From NCBI GenBank assembly GCA_003116975.1, contig BGKB01000028.1:558001-622000 (forward strand): DNA of 64,000 nucleotides, given 5' to 3'. A program made the position numbers and the translations under genes. Position 1 is the first letter of the stretch. Each line of letters begins with the position of its first letter. Shown here one piece after another: positions 35,568-44,700 of the stretch. The stretch comes from Aurantiochytrium sp. KH105 (Eukaryota > Sar > Bigyra > Thraustochytrida > Thraustochytriidae). The notes under the pieces were generated by a model, which was not told the DNA's origin, did not search any database, and saw nothing but the letters and a program-made list of their open reading frames with translations.

Positions 35568-37544
35568 TTACTTCTGCCAGGAACGAGCCCAGTGATGCAC
35601 GGCAAGAGCACCTTGCGCAGCATAGTCCTTTGAAGATAGCACCTGCTCAGGAGAGGCGTCGTTGGCCAAGGGATAGAGTGTTCTCGGGGGAAGAATGAGA
35701 ACGCTCGAATTCTCGCGTACTTGCGGCAAAACCACACGAGTAAACATCCCCGGGCCCGTGCGGGAAATCGTTTGAGAAGATGAACTCACCGTTTTTGCAC
35801 TCTCCAGTACCTCTTGATCCTGTGGCGTGAGGAAACTATCCAAAAGACCGCCCACGGCGCTCAGGGGTGAGCTCGCCTTGGCAGATCCCACTCGTTCAAC
35901 GAGAGCTTCGAGGACCGGATGGCCTGGCGTTGACGCGATAAAAGCATTATTGATCTCCAAAGCGCCCACGTTGGACAGCCCACAAATAAATTGCACATCC
36001 AAGGCCGCCATCTCATTCATAAATTCGGTGATGGAACGGACACACTCAAAGTCGACATCGACGTAGACGCCTCCATAACGCCGCAGAATCTCATAGCGCG
36101 CAATGTCTGACCTTTCGCCCACATTTGCTGCTGTTTCGAACGCGCGCCGATTTTGCAGGTCGAGTTGTGAAATGTCGGCATCGCGCCAAAGTCGGAGCTC
36201 CCAGCCCTCATCAGCAAGAAATCGCTGCCAGGACTTGACCCAGTCACCGTGGTTGGGGATGTTCTTGGAGCCTAACCAAATGTGGTGAACGATGCGAGGA
36301 ATGCACTTTGGCCCGTGTTGGACGCGCGGACGGCTCCAAAGCTCGTCATATCGTTGCTGGATCGCGTGCATCCAGGCTTCGTCGTCCGCACCCCATAAAT
36401 TGGGTCGAGTCTGTGGAGCTTTGCATCCCTCGAGACCCTCTGCAAAGCTCGCCGGCAACGGGACGCGGCGCGCCAGTCCGCTCTCGTCTGGAAAGCGCTC
36501 CTGCATCGCCTTGAACCACGCCGTCTTGAAAGGACTTAATTTCTGCAACCGCATGGCTTGCGTGACCTTTCCAAGACTTGCGCTGCTCGCAAAATTCTGC
36601 GTCACAGCCACCGTCATGTCCAAGTTTATCACAATATGCCACCATCCACGAGGAACAAAGACTGTATCTCCAGGTGCCTGTGTAAATTCTAGCAGTCCTA
36701 GCGCTGCGCGATCAAGCGTGGGAAGCACCTCGGCAAACCACCGCTCCACGTTTACATCCCGACGGAAACGACGCACTTCTTCCTCCGGGACGTCTGGCGG
36801 AATGAGCACCCAACGCTTGTGGCCTTCAAGAAGTGTGTTCCATGCCGAGGTCCCCACAGGATCATAGTGGATTCGCGTGCCCGAGCGCGCAGGCCCGATG
36901 AGTAGCCATCGAAAGCGTGGCCGGCCTTCGAGGCCGTCAGCCTTGTTTTCAGGGCCCTGATTTGTGCTCGCAAGCTCGAAAAGATCACGTCCAGCAAAAA
37001 CACGCGGAACCTCGTACCCGGCCAGAATTGCATCGCGCGCTGCCGCAGACTTTGCATCTGCGGCGTCTGCACGTACACTGAGATCTTCAAAGAGATAAAG
37101 CGGACACTCGTCGATCTCTGCCCGTCCCTCCGCGTACGATAGGTACTCGCGAAGCGTGAATTTCTGCCCGGTATACAGCGCAAACGATGCGTCCCCGTAC
37201 GTGTCGCCGAGTGAGGCCGCCGTCCAGCTTCGTGCTTCCCACGCGTCGGCGCAGCCAAGGAGCGCCAGCGGTCGTCCCCGCGCGAGAAAGTCGCGCTCGA
37301 ACTCCTCTGGTGCAAGTTCGCTTGCGTCTCGCAGCTCGAGGTCGCCAAAGTGAACACGATCCGCCGCTTTCTCCTTTGTTCCTTCTTCGAGAAACGTCTC
37401 GAGCTGCTTGCGGAGTGCCTCGGCCGAGGCCCGCGTCTCGCCGTCCTCGGCAGCGCCCTGGTCGCCGTCGCCCTCGCCGTCGCTCTCGTCGTCGTCTGCG
37501 AGCGCCGCCGCCATGGCGAACAGGTCCAGCGCGGACTCGGCCAT
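35568..37544 (-). CDS. JMJD6-type JmjC hydroxylase fused to GT32-type glycosyltransferase
   Basis: 658 aa, two enzymes in one uninterrupted frame. Residues about 65-325 form a JmjC/cupin domain closest in pattern to JMJD6: GTRIHYDPVGTSAWNTLLEG then HKRWVLIPP, and PGDTVFVPRGWWHIVINLD then TQNFAS. Fe(II) ligands His226, Asp228 and His303 are in place, and Lys243 is the likely 2-oxoglutarate contact. Residues about 413-658 form a glycosyltransferase with a DXD motif (GT32, OCH1/DXD sugar-binding family): IPRIVHHIWLGSKNIPNHGD, ERSDIARYEILRRYGGVYVD then VDFE (Asp496, Asp498), and VHHWARSW at the end. The start is at MAESALD. No signal peptide or membrane segment is seen, so a cytosolic or nuclear place is expected. 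JMJD6 hydroxylates lysines, so sequential hydroxylation and glycosylation is a natural inference. Function is unproven. Confidence 0.9.
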   Translation of the reverse strand: MAESALDLFAMAAALADDDESDGEGDGDQGAAEDGETRASAEALRKQLETFLEEGTKEKAADRVHFGDLELRDASELAPEEFERDFLARGRPLALLGCADAWEARSWTAASLGDTYGDASFALYTGQKFTLREYLSYAEGRAEIDECPLYLFEDLSVRADAADAKSAAARDAILAGYEVPRVFAGRDLFELASTNQGPENKADGLEGRPRFRWLLIGPARSGTRIHYDPVGTSAWNTLLEGHKRWVLIPPDVPEEEVRRFRRDVNVERWFAEVLPTLDRAALGLLEFTQAPGDTVFVPRGWWHIVINLDMTVAVTQNFASSASLGKVTQAMRLQKLSPFKTAWFKAMQERFPDESGLARRVPLPASFAEGLEGCKAPQTRPNLWGADDEAWMHAIQQRYDELWSRPRVQHGPKCIPRIVHHIWLGSKNIPNHGDWVKSWQRFLADEGWELRLWRDADISQLDLQNRRAFETAANVGERSDIARYEILRRYGGVYVDVDFECVRSITEFMNEMAALDVQFICGLSNVGALEINNAFIASTPGHPVLEALVERVGSAKASSPLSAVGGLLDSFLTPQDQEVLESAKTVSSSSQTISRTGPGMFTRVVLPQVRENSSVLILPPRTLYPLANDASPEQVLSSKDYAAQGALAVHHWARSWQK

Positions 37545-37780
37545 CTTGCTTATCAAAGCCGTCTGCCTCTCGGGTTCTCTTCCCCGTCTCCCTGATCGCT
37601 TGATCGATCGGAGCAAGCGATCGATCGATCGTGGGCTGTCTTGCGCTCGCCGCCACTGCTGCAATGTGTGAATGGAATGGAATGGCACACAGAGCAAGGG
37701 AAAGCTGCGCGACGTCGGTCAGGGTCCAGCTTGGAACGGACGCGGGTTCGTCTCGCAGATCAAGATCGATCCATGGGTCC
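37545..37780. promoter_or_regulatory. 236-bp head-to-head promoter region
   Basis: Sole sequence between the divergent starts of the JmjC-glycosyltransferase gene (minus) and the PAN-TTL gene (plus). It contains a GATCGATCG-rich palindromic cluster at about 37598-37632 (GATCGATCGGAGCAAGCGAT, then CGATCGATCG) and a GGAATGGAAT repeat near 37672-37685. It is likely bidirectional. If either gene starts further upstream than I chose, the gap is shorter still. Confidence 0.5.
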
Positions 37781-40171
37781 ATGGCGCGCGCGGAGGGCTC
37801 CTGCGGCGCGGGCTCTGGCGCCGGCGGCAGCGGCTGCGGCGGCAGCGTGGGCCTGAGCGCGGCCACACTGCTGCGCCGCGTCCCGTCCCCGCGCGCCGCC
37901 TTCCACGGCGGCGGCCCCGGCCCCGCGGACCCGGCGGACTCCAACCCGCTGCGCGCGACCCACGCCTACGCGTACGCGCGCTCCCAGTCCGCGCGCGACG
38001 TGCGCGCAGCGTCGGATAGCAACCTCGGCGCTCGCGGCGTAGCTTCGGGCCTCAGTGCGAGCTTTCGATGGAGTCCAGCATCCACCCCGACCGGCGTGGC
38101 AGACGCCGGAGGCAACGGCAGGTATCAAATTCCGCGCAGACCGAAACGCACACGCTCAAATGACCTTGGCACCAACGCAGCTGCCCAGGCGCTCGCGCAA
38201 GCTGCCGCCCAAGCCGCTGCGTGGCATGATGAGAGTCGCGAAAATCTGATGGAGACAGTTGTCTTTCATGTGATCGCTCTGCGTGCCATCGTGCTCGGGT
38301 TCTCTGCCGCGATTCTCCTTCTCGGAATCTCTGCTCTCGTCGACGCCTCAGGAGCTCGCGTGTGGCTTGGCATGGCCGACCAGGGTAGCTGCGAGCTTCC
38401 AGAGGGGGGCTTTGCTGCTCCAACTTTCGATGCTAGCATCAGTGCATGGGACACGCGTCTTTCGTGCCGGGATGCCCAGGCGTGGGACCACATTCACCTG
38501 GTGGGTCGCGAGTTGCATGTGACGTCTGCCGACTCACTTGGCGCATGCTGTAGCGCCTGCAGCGCGCGACGGAGATGCGTCGGCCTTAGTTTTAACTTCG
38601 TCGCGGATCGTTGTGTGCTCTTCAAGGACCACATTTCTGACGCAGTCCAGGCAAGCTGGACACGCTCTCTCGTCATCCACACGCAGGCTGGTGTCAACGC
38701 GAGCAGCTTGAGTAAACATTGCCGTCCTGCGCGGGAGACGGAACGCTGGGATCCGGCATGGACGTACGAGCGAGCGCTTGCGCCTCCAAGTTTTAGTGTG
38801 GAAAGCACGTATCGGGATCCGTCTTCACGAAATCGACGGACGCGGACAGACTACCGCGATCACGTCACTGGCGCCTTGCGAGACGTAGGTCTTGTGCCAA
38901 TTTCATCGTACGAATCTAGCGTGCGAGCCGACGTGGTGTGGGCTCTTCATTGGGAGACAGAGCAGGCGTTTGCAGAGGCAGCCCTTGGCCCTTGGCAGCT
39001 GCTCAATATGGTCCCGGGCGCTCTCGACCGTACATTGGGAGAAAAGGACGCCCTGCACCGCACGACACACGCTGCACGAGCGCGACTGGGTGCAACTCGC
39101 ATTGACGCCTTCATGCCACATTCTCTAGTATTACCCGACGAAGCGGCTGCACTCAGCGCGGAACCAGATCGAGTTTGGATCTGGAAACCGCTTCGCTCAT
39201 GGTCGGGAGATGGCATTGCGGTGCTGACGGGGTCGCAGGCGCAAGCTCGCGCCACGCGCGAGCGACTTGGCACGCAAAAGGTGATTTTGCAAAGCTACAT
39301 TCTTCGCCCGCTCACGCTCATGGGCCACAAATTTGATGCGCGATGGTGGGCCATCGTCACCAGCGTGGCTCCTTTAAGAGTTTATTCTATTCCGGACGCA
39401 TACTTGCGTCCGGCTGCTCTGCCGTATCGTACTGATCGCGCAGGCCTTGTGGACAAATGCATTCATGTGACCAACGGCAAGGTCTTCAAGCATTGCAAGG
39501 GATCGCGCAAGCTGGGACTTGCATCGCATCACGTTCGAGACCGATTTCTCCTCGACACGTTGCGTGACGAAGCAGGCGGTCCTTTGACGGAGGATATGCG
39601 GGACAATGTTCGTCGCACGCTCGTATCCCGTACGCAGACGTCGCTCGTGAAAACGATCCTGCTGGCCCTACCCGGTTTATTGGAAGCAAGGAATTGGACG
39701 CAGGCGCGTACATTTCAATTGCTTTCATTTGATGTAATCTACGACGCCGCGACCGCTTCTCCGTGGATCGAAGAAGTGAACACCAATGGCTTTCTTGGCA
39801 GCGGCGTCCTCGAGGTCTCGCGCGCAATGTCGTCTGATATTCTTCGTGACATGTTCGTCCTCGTTGGTGCGGCAGGCTACGATCGCTCCACGTATCAAGC
39901 GAGTTTGGAGCGCGCTATTCTCCGACGCGGTTCAGACGCGAGGGCGTCTGTTCCAGCTGTGCAAGCAGCCGTGGATGAGCTTTTTGCGCCGCAACGTTCG
40001 TGGAAACTGATTTACCCGCGCATTCGCGACCCCTTGCATGCTGAGATCGATGCGTTCGCGCAAGACGCAGGTGACGACGCAGAGCACGGCAAGCTTCTCG
40101 CGGATCTTCTGCCTGGAATCCCGGGTCAGCCTGCGCTTTCAACAAAACTCGACGCGGAGCTTCCCCTGTAA
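37781..40171 (+). CDS. membrane-anchored PAN/Apple plus tubulin-tyrosine-ligase-like protein
   Basis: 796 aa. After a Ser/Ala/Gly-rich N-terminus comes one transmembrane segment (about 164-186, IVLGFSAAILLLGISALVDA). A Cys-rich PAN/Apple-like module follows (about 228-290, LGACCSACSARRRCVGLSFN then RCVLFKDH). The C-terminal half is a TTL-type ATP-grasp domain: VWIWKPLRSWSGDGIAVL (about 466), VILQSYILRPLTLMGHKFDA then RWW (about 500-520), IHVTNGKVFKHC (about 560) and FDVIYDAATASPWIEEVNTN (about 650-670, metal-binding Glu/Asn). TTL enzymes ligate amino acids to tubulin in the cytosol. Here the anchor and Cys-rich PAN module suggest a luminal or outside catalytic domain, so the substrate may not be tubulin. 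I chose the start at 37781; the frame is open to 37631. Confidence 0.85.
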   Translation: MARAEGSCGAGSGAGGSGCGGSVGLSAATLLRRVPSPRAAFHGGGPGPADPADSNPLRATHAYAYARSQSARDVRAASDSNLGARGVASGLSASFRWSPASTPTGVADAGGNGRYQIPRRPKRTRSNDLGTNAAAQALAQAAAQAAAWHDESRENLMETVVFHVIALRAIVLGFSAAILLLGISALVDASGARVWLGMADQGSCELPEGGFAAPTFDASISAWDTRLSCRDAQAWDHIHLVGRELHVTSADSLGACCSACSARRRCVGLSFNFVADRCVLFKDHISDAVQASWTRSLVIHTQAGVNASSLSKHCRPARETERWDPAWTYERALAPPSFSVESTYRDPSSRNRRTRTDYRDHVTGALRDVGLVPISSYESSVRADVVWALHWETEQAFAEAALGPWQLLNMVPGALDRTLGEKDALHRTTHAARARLGATRIDAFMPHSLVLPDEAAALSAEPDRVWIWKPLRSWSGDGIAVLTGSQAQARATRERLGTQKVILQSYILRPLTLMGHKFDARWWAIVTSVAPLRVYSIPDAYLRPAALPYRTDRAGLVDKCIHVTNGKVFKHCKGSRKLGLASHHVRDRFLLDTLRDEAGGPLTEDMRDNVRRTLVSRTQTSLVKTILLALPGLLEARNWTQARTFQLLSFDVIYDAATASPWIEEVNTNGFLGSGVLEVSRAMSSDILRDMFVLVGAAGYDRSTYQASLERAILRRGSDARASVPAVQAAVDELFAPQRSWKLIYPRIRDPLHAEIDAFAQDAGDDAEHGKLLADLLPGIPGQPALSTKLDAELPL

Positions 40172-40414
40172 GTAAGACTTTATAAAAGGAGAGCACGATC
40201 TTTTCTTTTTTTTATCATCTTGATCTAAATCGTGACAAACGTGACATGATTTCTAGACTACCGTGGGTATGTATGTATATACCGGGCAGGTTGCATCTAA
40301 CCAGTGAAGGTGACGTGATGTAATGCTCGCTTACTCGCCCGGGATTTCCTAGGGGTGTGGTGTGGTGCGAGGTGATGTGGTGTGGTGTTGCCAGACCTCG
40401 TAAGAAAAGGTCAT

Positions 40415-40966
40415 TTAAAGAATGTTGAGAATGCCGAGACTCGAGGACACCGCAGTGTACACGACTCCAATGAGGCAGGTCCAGATGTGAGGAGCCATGC
40501 GCGACTTGGTGTAGCGCGTCTCCGCCGAGACAGCGTAGCCATCGGCCCAGGCCAGGCGCGAGCACATGTAGACAGCGCCGCACAGCGAGGTCACAATCGG
40601 GTGGCGAAGGCCGCCGATGAGCGAAAGGGCGAGAAAGCTAGGGTAGGTCTCGAGGGCGTGCTGATGGCCGCGCTGCACCTGGTTAAAAGCCTTCGCGTCC
40701 TCCGAGTCGCCTTCGGCGTACATCTTCGGGTACTCGACACCATACTTCTTGCGGGCCTTGCCCACACGCGAAGCCAGCGAAAGGAGGGTGAAGGTGGATC
40801 CAACCACGTTGAAGAGCGCCACAAGGCCGTACAGCTTGGGAACCGCCAGGATGCTCGAGCCCTGCACAGGCTCCGGCAGGAGCTCCTGAAAGTTCGTCAG
40901 GGCGTACGTCTCGCCGATCATGAGCGCTGCGATGGGCAGGCCCCGCTTCACCAGGATCTCGATCAT
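40415..40966 (-). CDS. MGST3: microsomal glutathione S-transferase 3 (MAPEG family)
   Basis: 183 aa membrane protein of the MAPEG family. It matches MGST3 closely: SRVGKARKKYGVEYPKMYAE, FNQVQRGHQHALETYPSFLA and GGLRHPIVTSLCGAVYMCSR. In animals MGST3 conjugates glutathione to lipid hydroperoxides and can make leukotriene C4. Four hydrophobic segments fit the family topology, with the conserved R-x-H-Q/H-x-x-L-E loop that binds glutathione after the first. It is some 30 residues longer than human MGST3 at the N-terminus. It lies convergent with the PAN-TTL gene (243 bp apart) and divergent from the RhoGEF gene. Single exon. In a lipid-rich organism a role in lipid-peroxide detoxification is plausible. 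Confidence 0.92.
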   Translation of the reverse strand: MIEILVKRGLPIAALMIGETYALTNFQELLPEPVQGSSILAVPKLYGLVALFNVVGSTFTLLSLASRVGKARKKYGVEYPKMYAEGDSEDAKAFNQVQRGHQHALETYPSFLALSLIGGLRHPIVTSLCGAVYMCSRLAWADGYAVSAETRYTKSRMAPHIWTCLIGVVYTAVSSSLGILNIL

Positions 40967-41777
40967 CTTTCCACGCTAGCGCTCGTACCTGAGGCTTTGC
41001 TATGTGTCCACGTGCACCGTTTCGTTGCTGCTGCCGCTGCTTCTTTTGTGTCTGGGTTTGGTTTGTTTTGGTTTTGGATTTGCTTCGTTCGTGCGTTTGG
41101 ATTTGCAGCCTCCTGCGAAATCCTATCCTCGCGAAGCTCTCGCAGAACACTCCCCCCCTGCCCCTTTACGGATCTTTATTCCACCGTACTTGATACACCA
41201 GCCGGGCCCACTAAATGGGTGTACTCTGCAAGTATAAATTTCACCGAACATCCGGCCGAACAGAGAAGAAGAATCCGCGGCTGAAAAAGGGTTGCGCAAG
41301 TCTAACCGTTGAAAACTGCGTCCCACTGGCGCTTGGCCCTGCGCCGGCAAGTCGCTTAAAGGAGGGCGCCGTGCTCGCGTCCCCAAAAGTAGTAGCTAGT
41401 TCGCTATAGACGGCCAGCTGACACGCTAAACCTTGCACGCTGTACTTTGCGAGCTAGCCCACGACCGAGCGAGACCCCGAAGAAACGCATTCCTAAACTG
41501 GCTTCAAGATCCTGGTTGGCACAGGCCCAAGACCCAGGCGTCCAGCCGGCGTGGTCGAAAATAGGGCGAGAGAGGGCTTGAAGACCAAGCAGGCGCGGAC
41601 GTTGACGGGATTGAACGGTCGATCAGGAATAGAACCGGTGGGATCTTGCCATTGGCTTTTTCTTCGTCACGGGTACGGTGCTTTGGCGGCGATAGGTCCA
41701 CATAATCGACGCTGATAGGCTCACAACGGCAACAAAGCGTCAAAGGAAAAGTGGGACGCAGAAGCTGAGCCGCGCCA
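40967..41777. promoter_or_regulatory. divergent spacer between MGST3 and RhoGEF genes
   Basis: 811 bp between two start codons on opposite strands, so it must hold both promoters. A T/G-rich tract lies at about 41025-41100. No gene is seen, and no motif I can name. Confidence 0.5.
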
Positions 41778-44700
41778 ATGCAAGACGCAACGCACGCACG
41801 GATGATGGAGTACGAGCGCGACGAAATTGCGACGACGGAAGAGGATGAGGAGCACGAGGAGGTCCTATCGCCGGACTCTACCTCGCGAGGTAGCTTTGGC
41901 GAGCTCGAGGAGGTCCCAGGCGAGCTGGACGAAGCACGTCGTGTTGCTCTTGAACAGGTGGAGATCAAATCTGAGGCAAACTTTGACCACGACGCCGAAA
42001 ATAGCCACGGCCACGGCCTTGATCTCGCCCAGGACCTTCGCGACGGTGACTTGCACAGACTTTCCAGTAGACCTGGTCATGGCGCGCTCGACTACAGTAA
42101 TGATGTTGTTGGAATGGACGACGACGAATACGACGACGACGATGAAGAAGGAGAAGAAGTATACCAACAACAGCAGCATCAGCATGAGGATGAAAATGAA
42201 GATGAAGATGAGGAAGAGACACTTGGCAGCGATGAACATGAAGTCGACACGGATGAGGGCGGAGATCAACGACGTTCTCCGCGTCTAACGATTGATCTGC
42301 AACAAAGCGAACCTTCAGATTGCAACGCAGCGAACGCAATTACGGCGGAAAGCGCAAGCGCAAGCGGAATTGCTCCAGAGCAATCTCGACGAAGATCTTG
42401 GTCCGCTGCCTCGTATCTGCGCAGCAAAACGCCGTCCACTCCTCTTCGTGGACGCAAAAAGGACAACGCAACGGAACGCGCACGAGCCAGCAGTATCGAG
42501 TCGAGTGCAAGCAACATGGCATCTCCTTCCTCTGCTGCAAGTCATAGACTCCCTCGAACCCCCCTATCCGCGTTTCGCAAGCGCGCTAACAACAAGACCC
42601 CAAGCAACGACGCTGCCGCAGCAGCGCAGCCTTCAGTGCGCAGACGAACATTCTCCGCCAGCAGTTTCGGCAGCCTTCTTTCAAGCCCAATGTCCGCGCT
42701 TCGTGGGCGGAAGACACCCCAGTCAGCAACACCGCGTAGTGATGCAACGGGAGGCTTTCGAGAATCGCCGCAACGTAGACGCCGCTTCTGGTCGAACGCA
42801 AGCACGGAAAGTGACCACGAAGCCAGCCAGGCACATGACGAAGAAAAACGATCAAGCAAGGAATCGAAGATGGGGCGTTTCCGCGCTGCCTTCAAGTCGA
42901 GCAAGGCGCGAATCTCCAAATTTGGGCGTCGCGCAAGCCAGGAGTCTCTCGCTTCCCGCGACGATGCAAGTGATCGAGAAGGCAAAACTGCGTCTCCTCG
43001 GGAAGAGGTGGTGGCTGCATCACCTCGTTCTCTTATTTCAGAGAGTGACAACGAGATCGAGTACGGCCCCAAAGATGACCCTCATGGCGACTCGAGGAGC
43101 GAGACAAGCTCTCAGCGGACCGTGGAGGTCCCCTACGAGGAGGAGATCCGTGTTTGTCTTCTCTCCTTTTACATCGAGCACAATCCGGAGAAGATTGGAG
43201 ATGTGCCCATGCTTTTAGAAAAGTACGCAGGAGACGAAGAACAGATGCTTCTCAAACTCGAAGAAAAGTATGATGCAGATGTCCTTGCCTACGAGGATGC
43301 GCTTGAGGTCGTACAAGACTACGAAGAGAGAGAGGGAGTAAGACTGCTCGAAGTTGACGATGCCACCTCTGAAAAGGACCATCAGAGCCGCCCTCCATCC
43401 CCGCTGCGTGAGCCCGAGTCTGCACCTTCACATGCGCAAAGTCCCAGATCCCCACGTCTCCCTCGAAGACCTGGCTCTCCTCCCCTTCCCCAAAGACCAG
43501 GGTCGCCGCCCTTGCCTCACAGACCCGGATCGTCCGAGGCAGCAGCTAAAGAAAATCCGAGCAAACGAGAGTTTGCAGAGCCCTTTGGTACCATTGAGAG
43601 AATTTGGCTCACTACGAAGCCCGAGCTTCTGCTTGGTATCTCGTATCATGAACATGCGCGTGCCATCCTTTTGCAGCTTAACGAGAGTTTCATGAGGCAA
43701 GAGTCTGTGGAGTCTGTGCTGCAGACACTTCGTCGTGCGCACAAATATTATTTGCACGGTGCGGACGAAGCGCTTGAAGAAGGTATCCGCGAGCTGAAGG
43801 ATGTCTTGCAAAGTCACGACCGGCGAGAGGATCGAGCTGATGCAGCACCGGAAGACGACAACGGGGAAGATGAAGTTGCTGCGGAGTCACCTCAGCCACA
43901 TCACGATGAGGACCAACGTCTTGAGGCTGCCTCTAAAGCCTCGAGCACGCTCGATGCCGAGCGCGAGAGCGCGTCTGATGAATCTTCCGTCGAGGACACC
44001 GCAACAGGGGTCGGTGCTCTCATCCGTAAGAATGAAGCAGCGATTTCTGCTGTTCAAGAACAGGAGGCCGTGAATGCTCCAGATTGGATGTGGGAGGGTC
44101 GCGAATTCGATGACGACGGTGACGACAACGGCAATGAGGATGAAAGCAAGAGGCCTCAAGAAACTGAAGAGGACCAAGATGATGATCGCAGCGAGAGCAT
44201 GTCGGAAGGTAGTTGGGACCGTGACACTGAAGCTTCCGCGCCAGAGAATTCGAGTCATCAGCAGGAGGCTTCTCCCGAAATCGCTTTGTCCGTCTCGGAA
44301 AAGGAAGACGAAATGCTCATGTCGCCACTCTCTCCAAGTACAGGCGAGGAGACATCTGATTTCGGCGATGGCGGCGGCGACGACGACGACGACAACGAGA
44401 ATGTGAGCATAAGCGATGGCGAAAATTCTCCTGTGGCGCCACCTGTGCCTTCACGAACACAATTTGACGCACTTGACACGGCTGGACTTTCGTACCGGGA
44501 CCGAGTGGATGCGGAAAGCGTACGTCAATGGAAAAAGAGGCTCCGGCTCATGGACAATGCTCTCTTTGAGATCATCGACACGGAGAGACAGTACTTTAAT
44601 CACCTCGACACCATCAACGACCTAGTGATTGGTCCTATGCTCGAGCAGGTCCAGAAGCGCAAGATCCGTTTCACACAAAAGGGCGCTGATGCGCTTTTGG

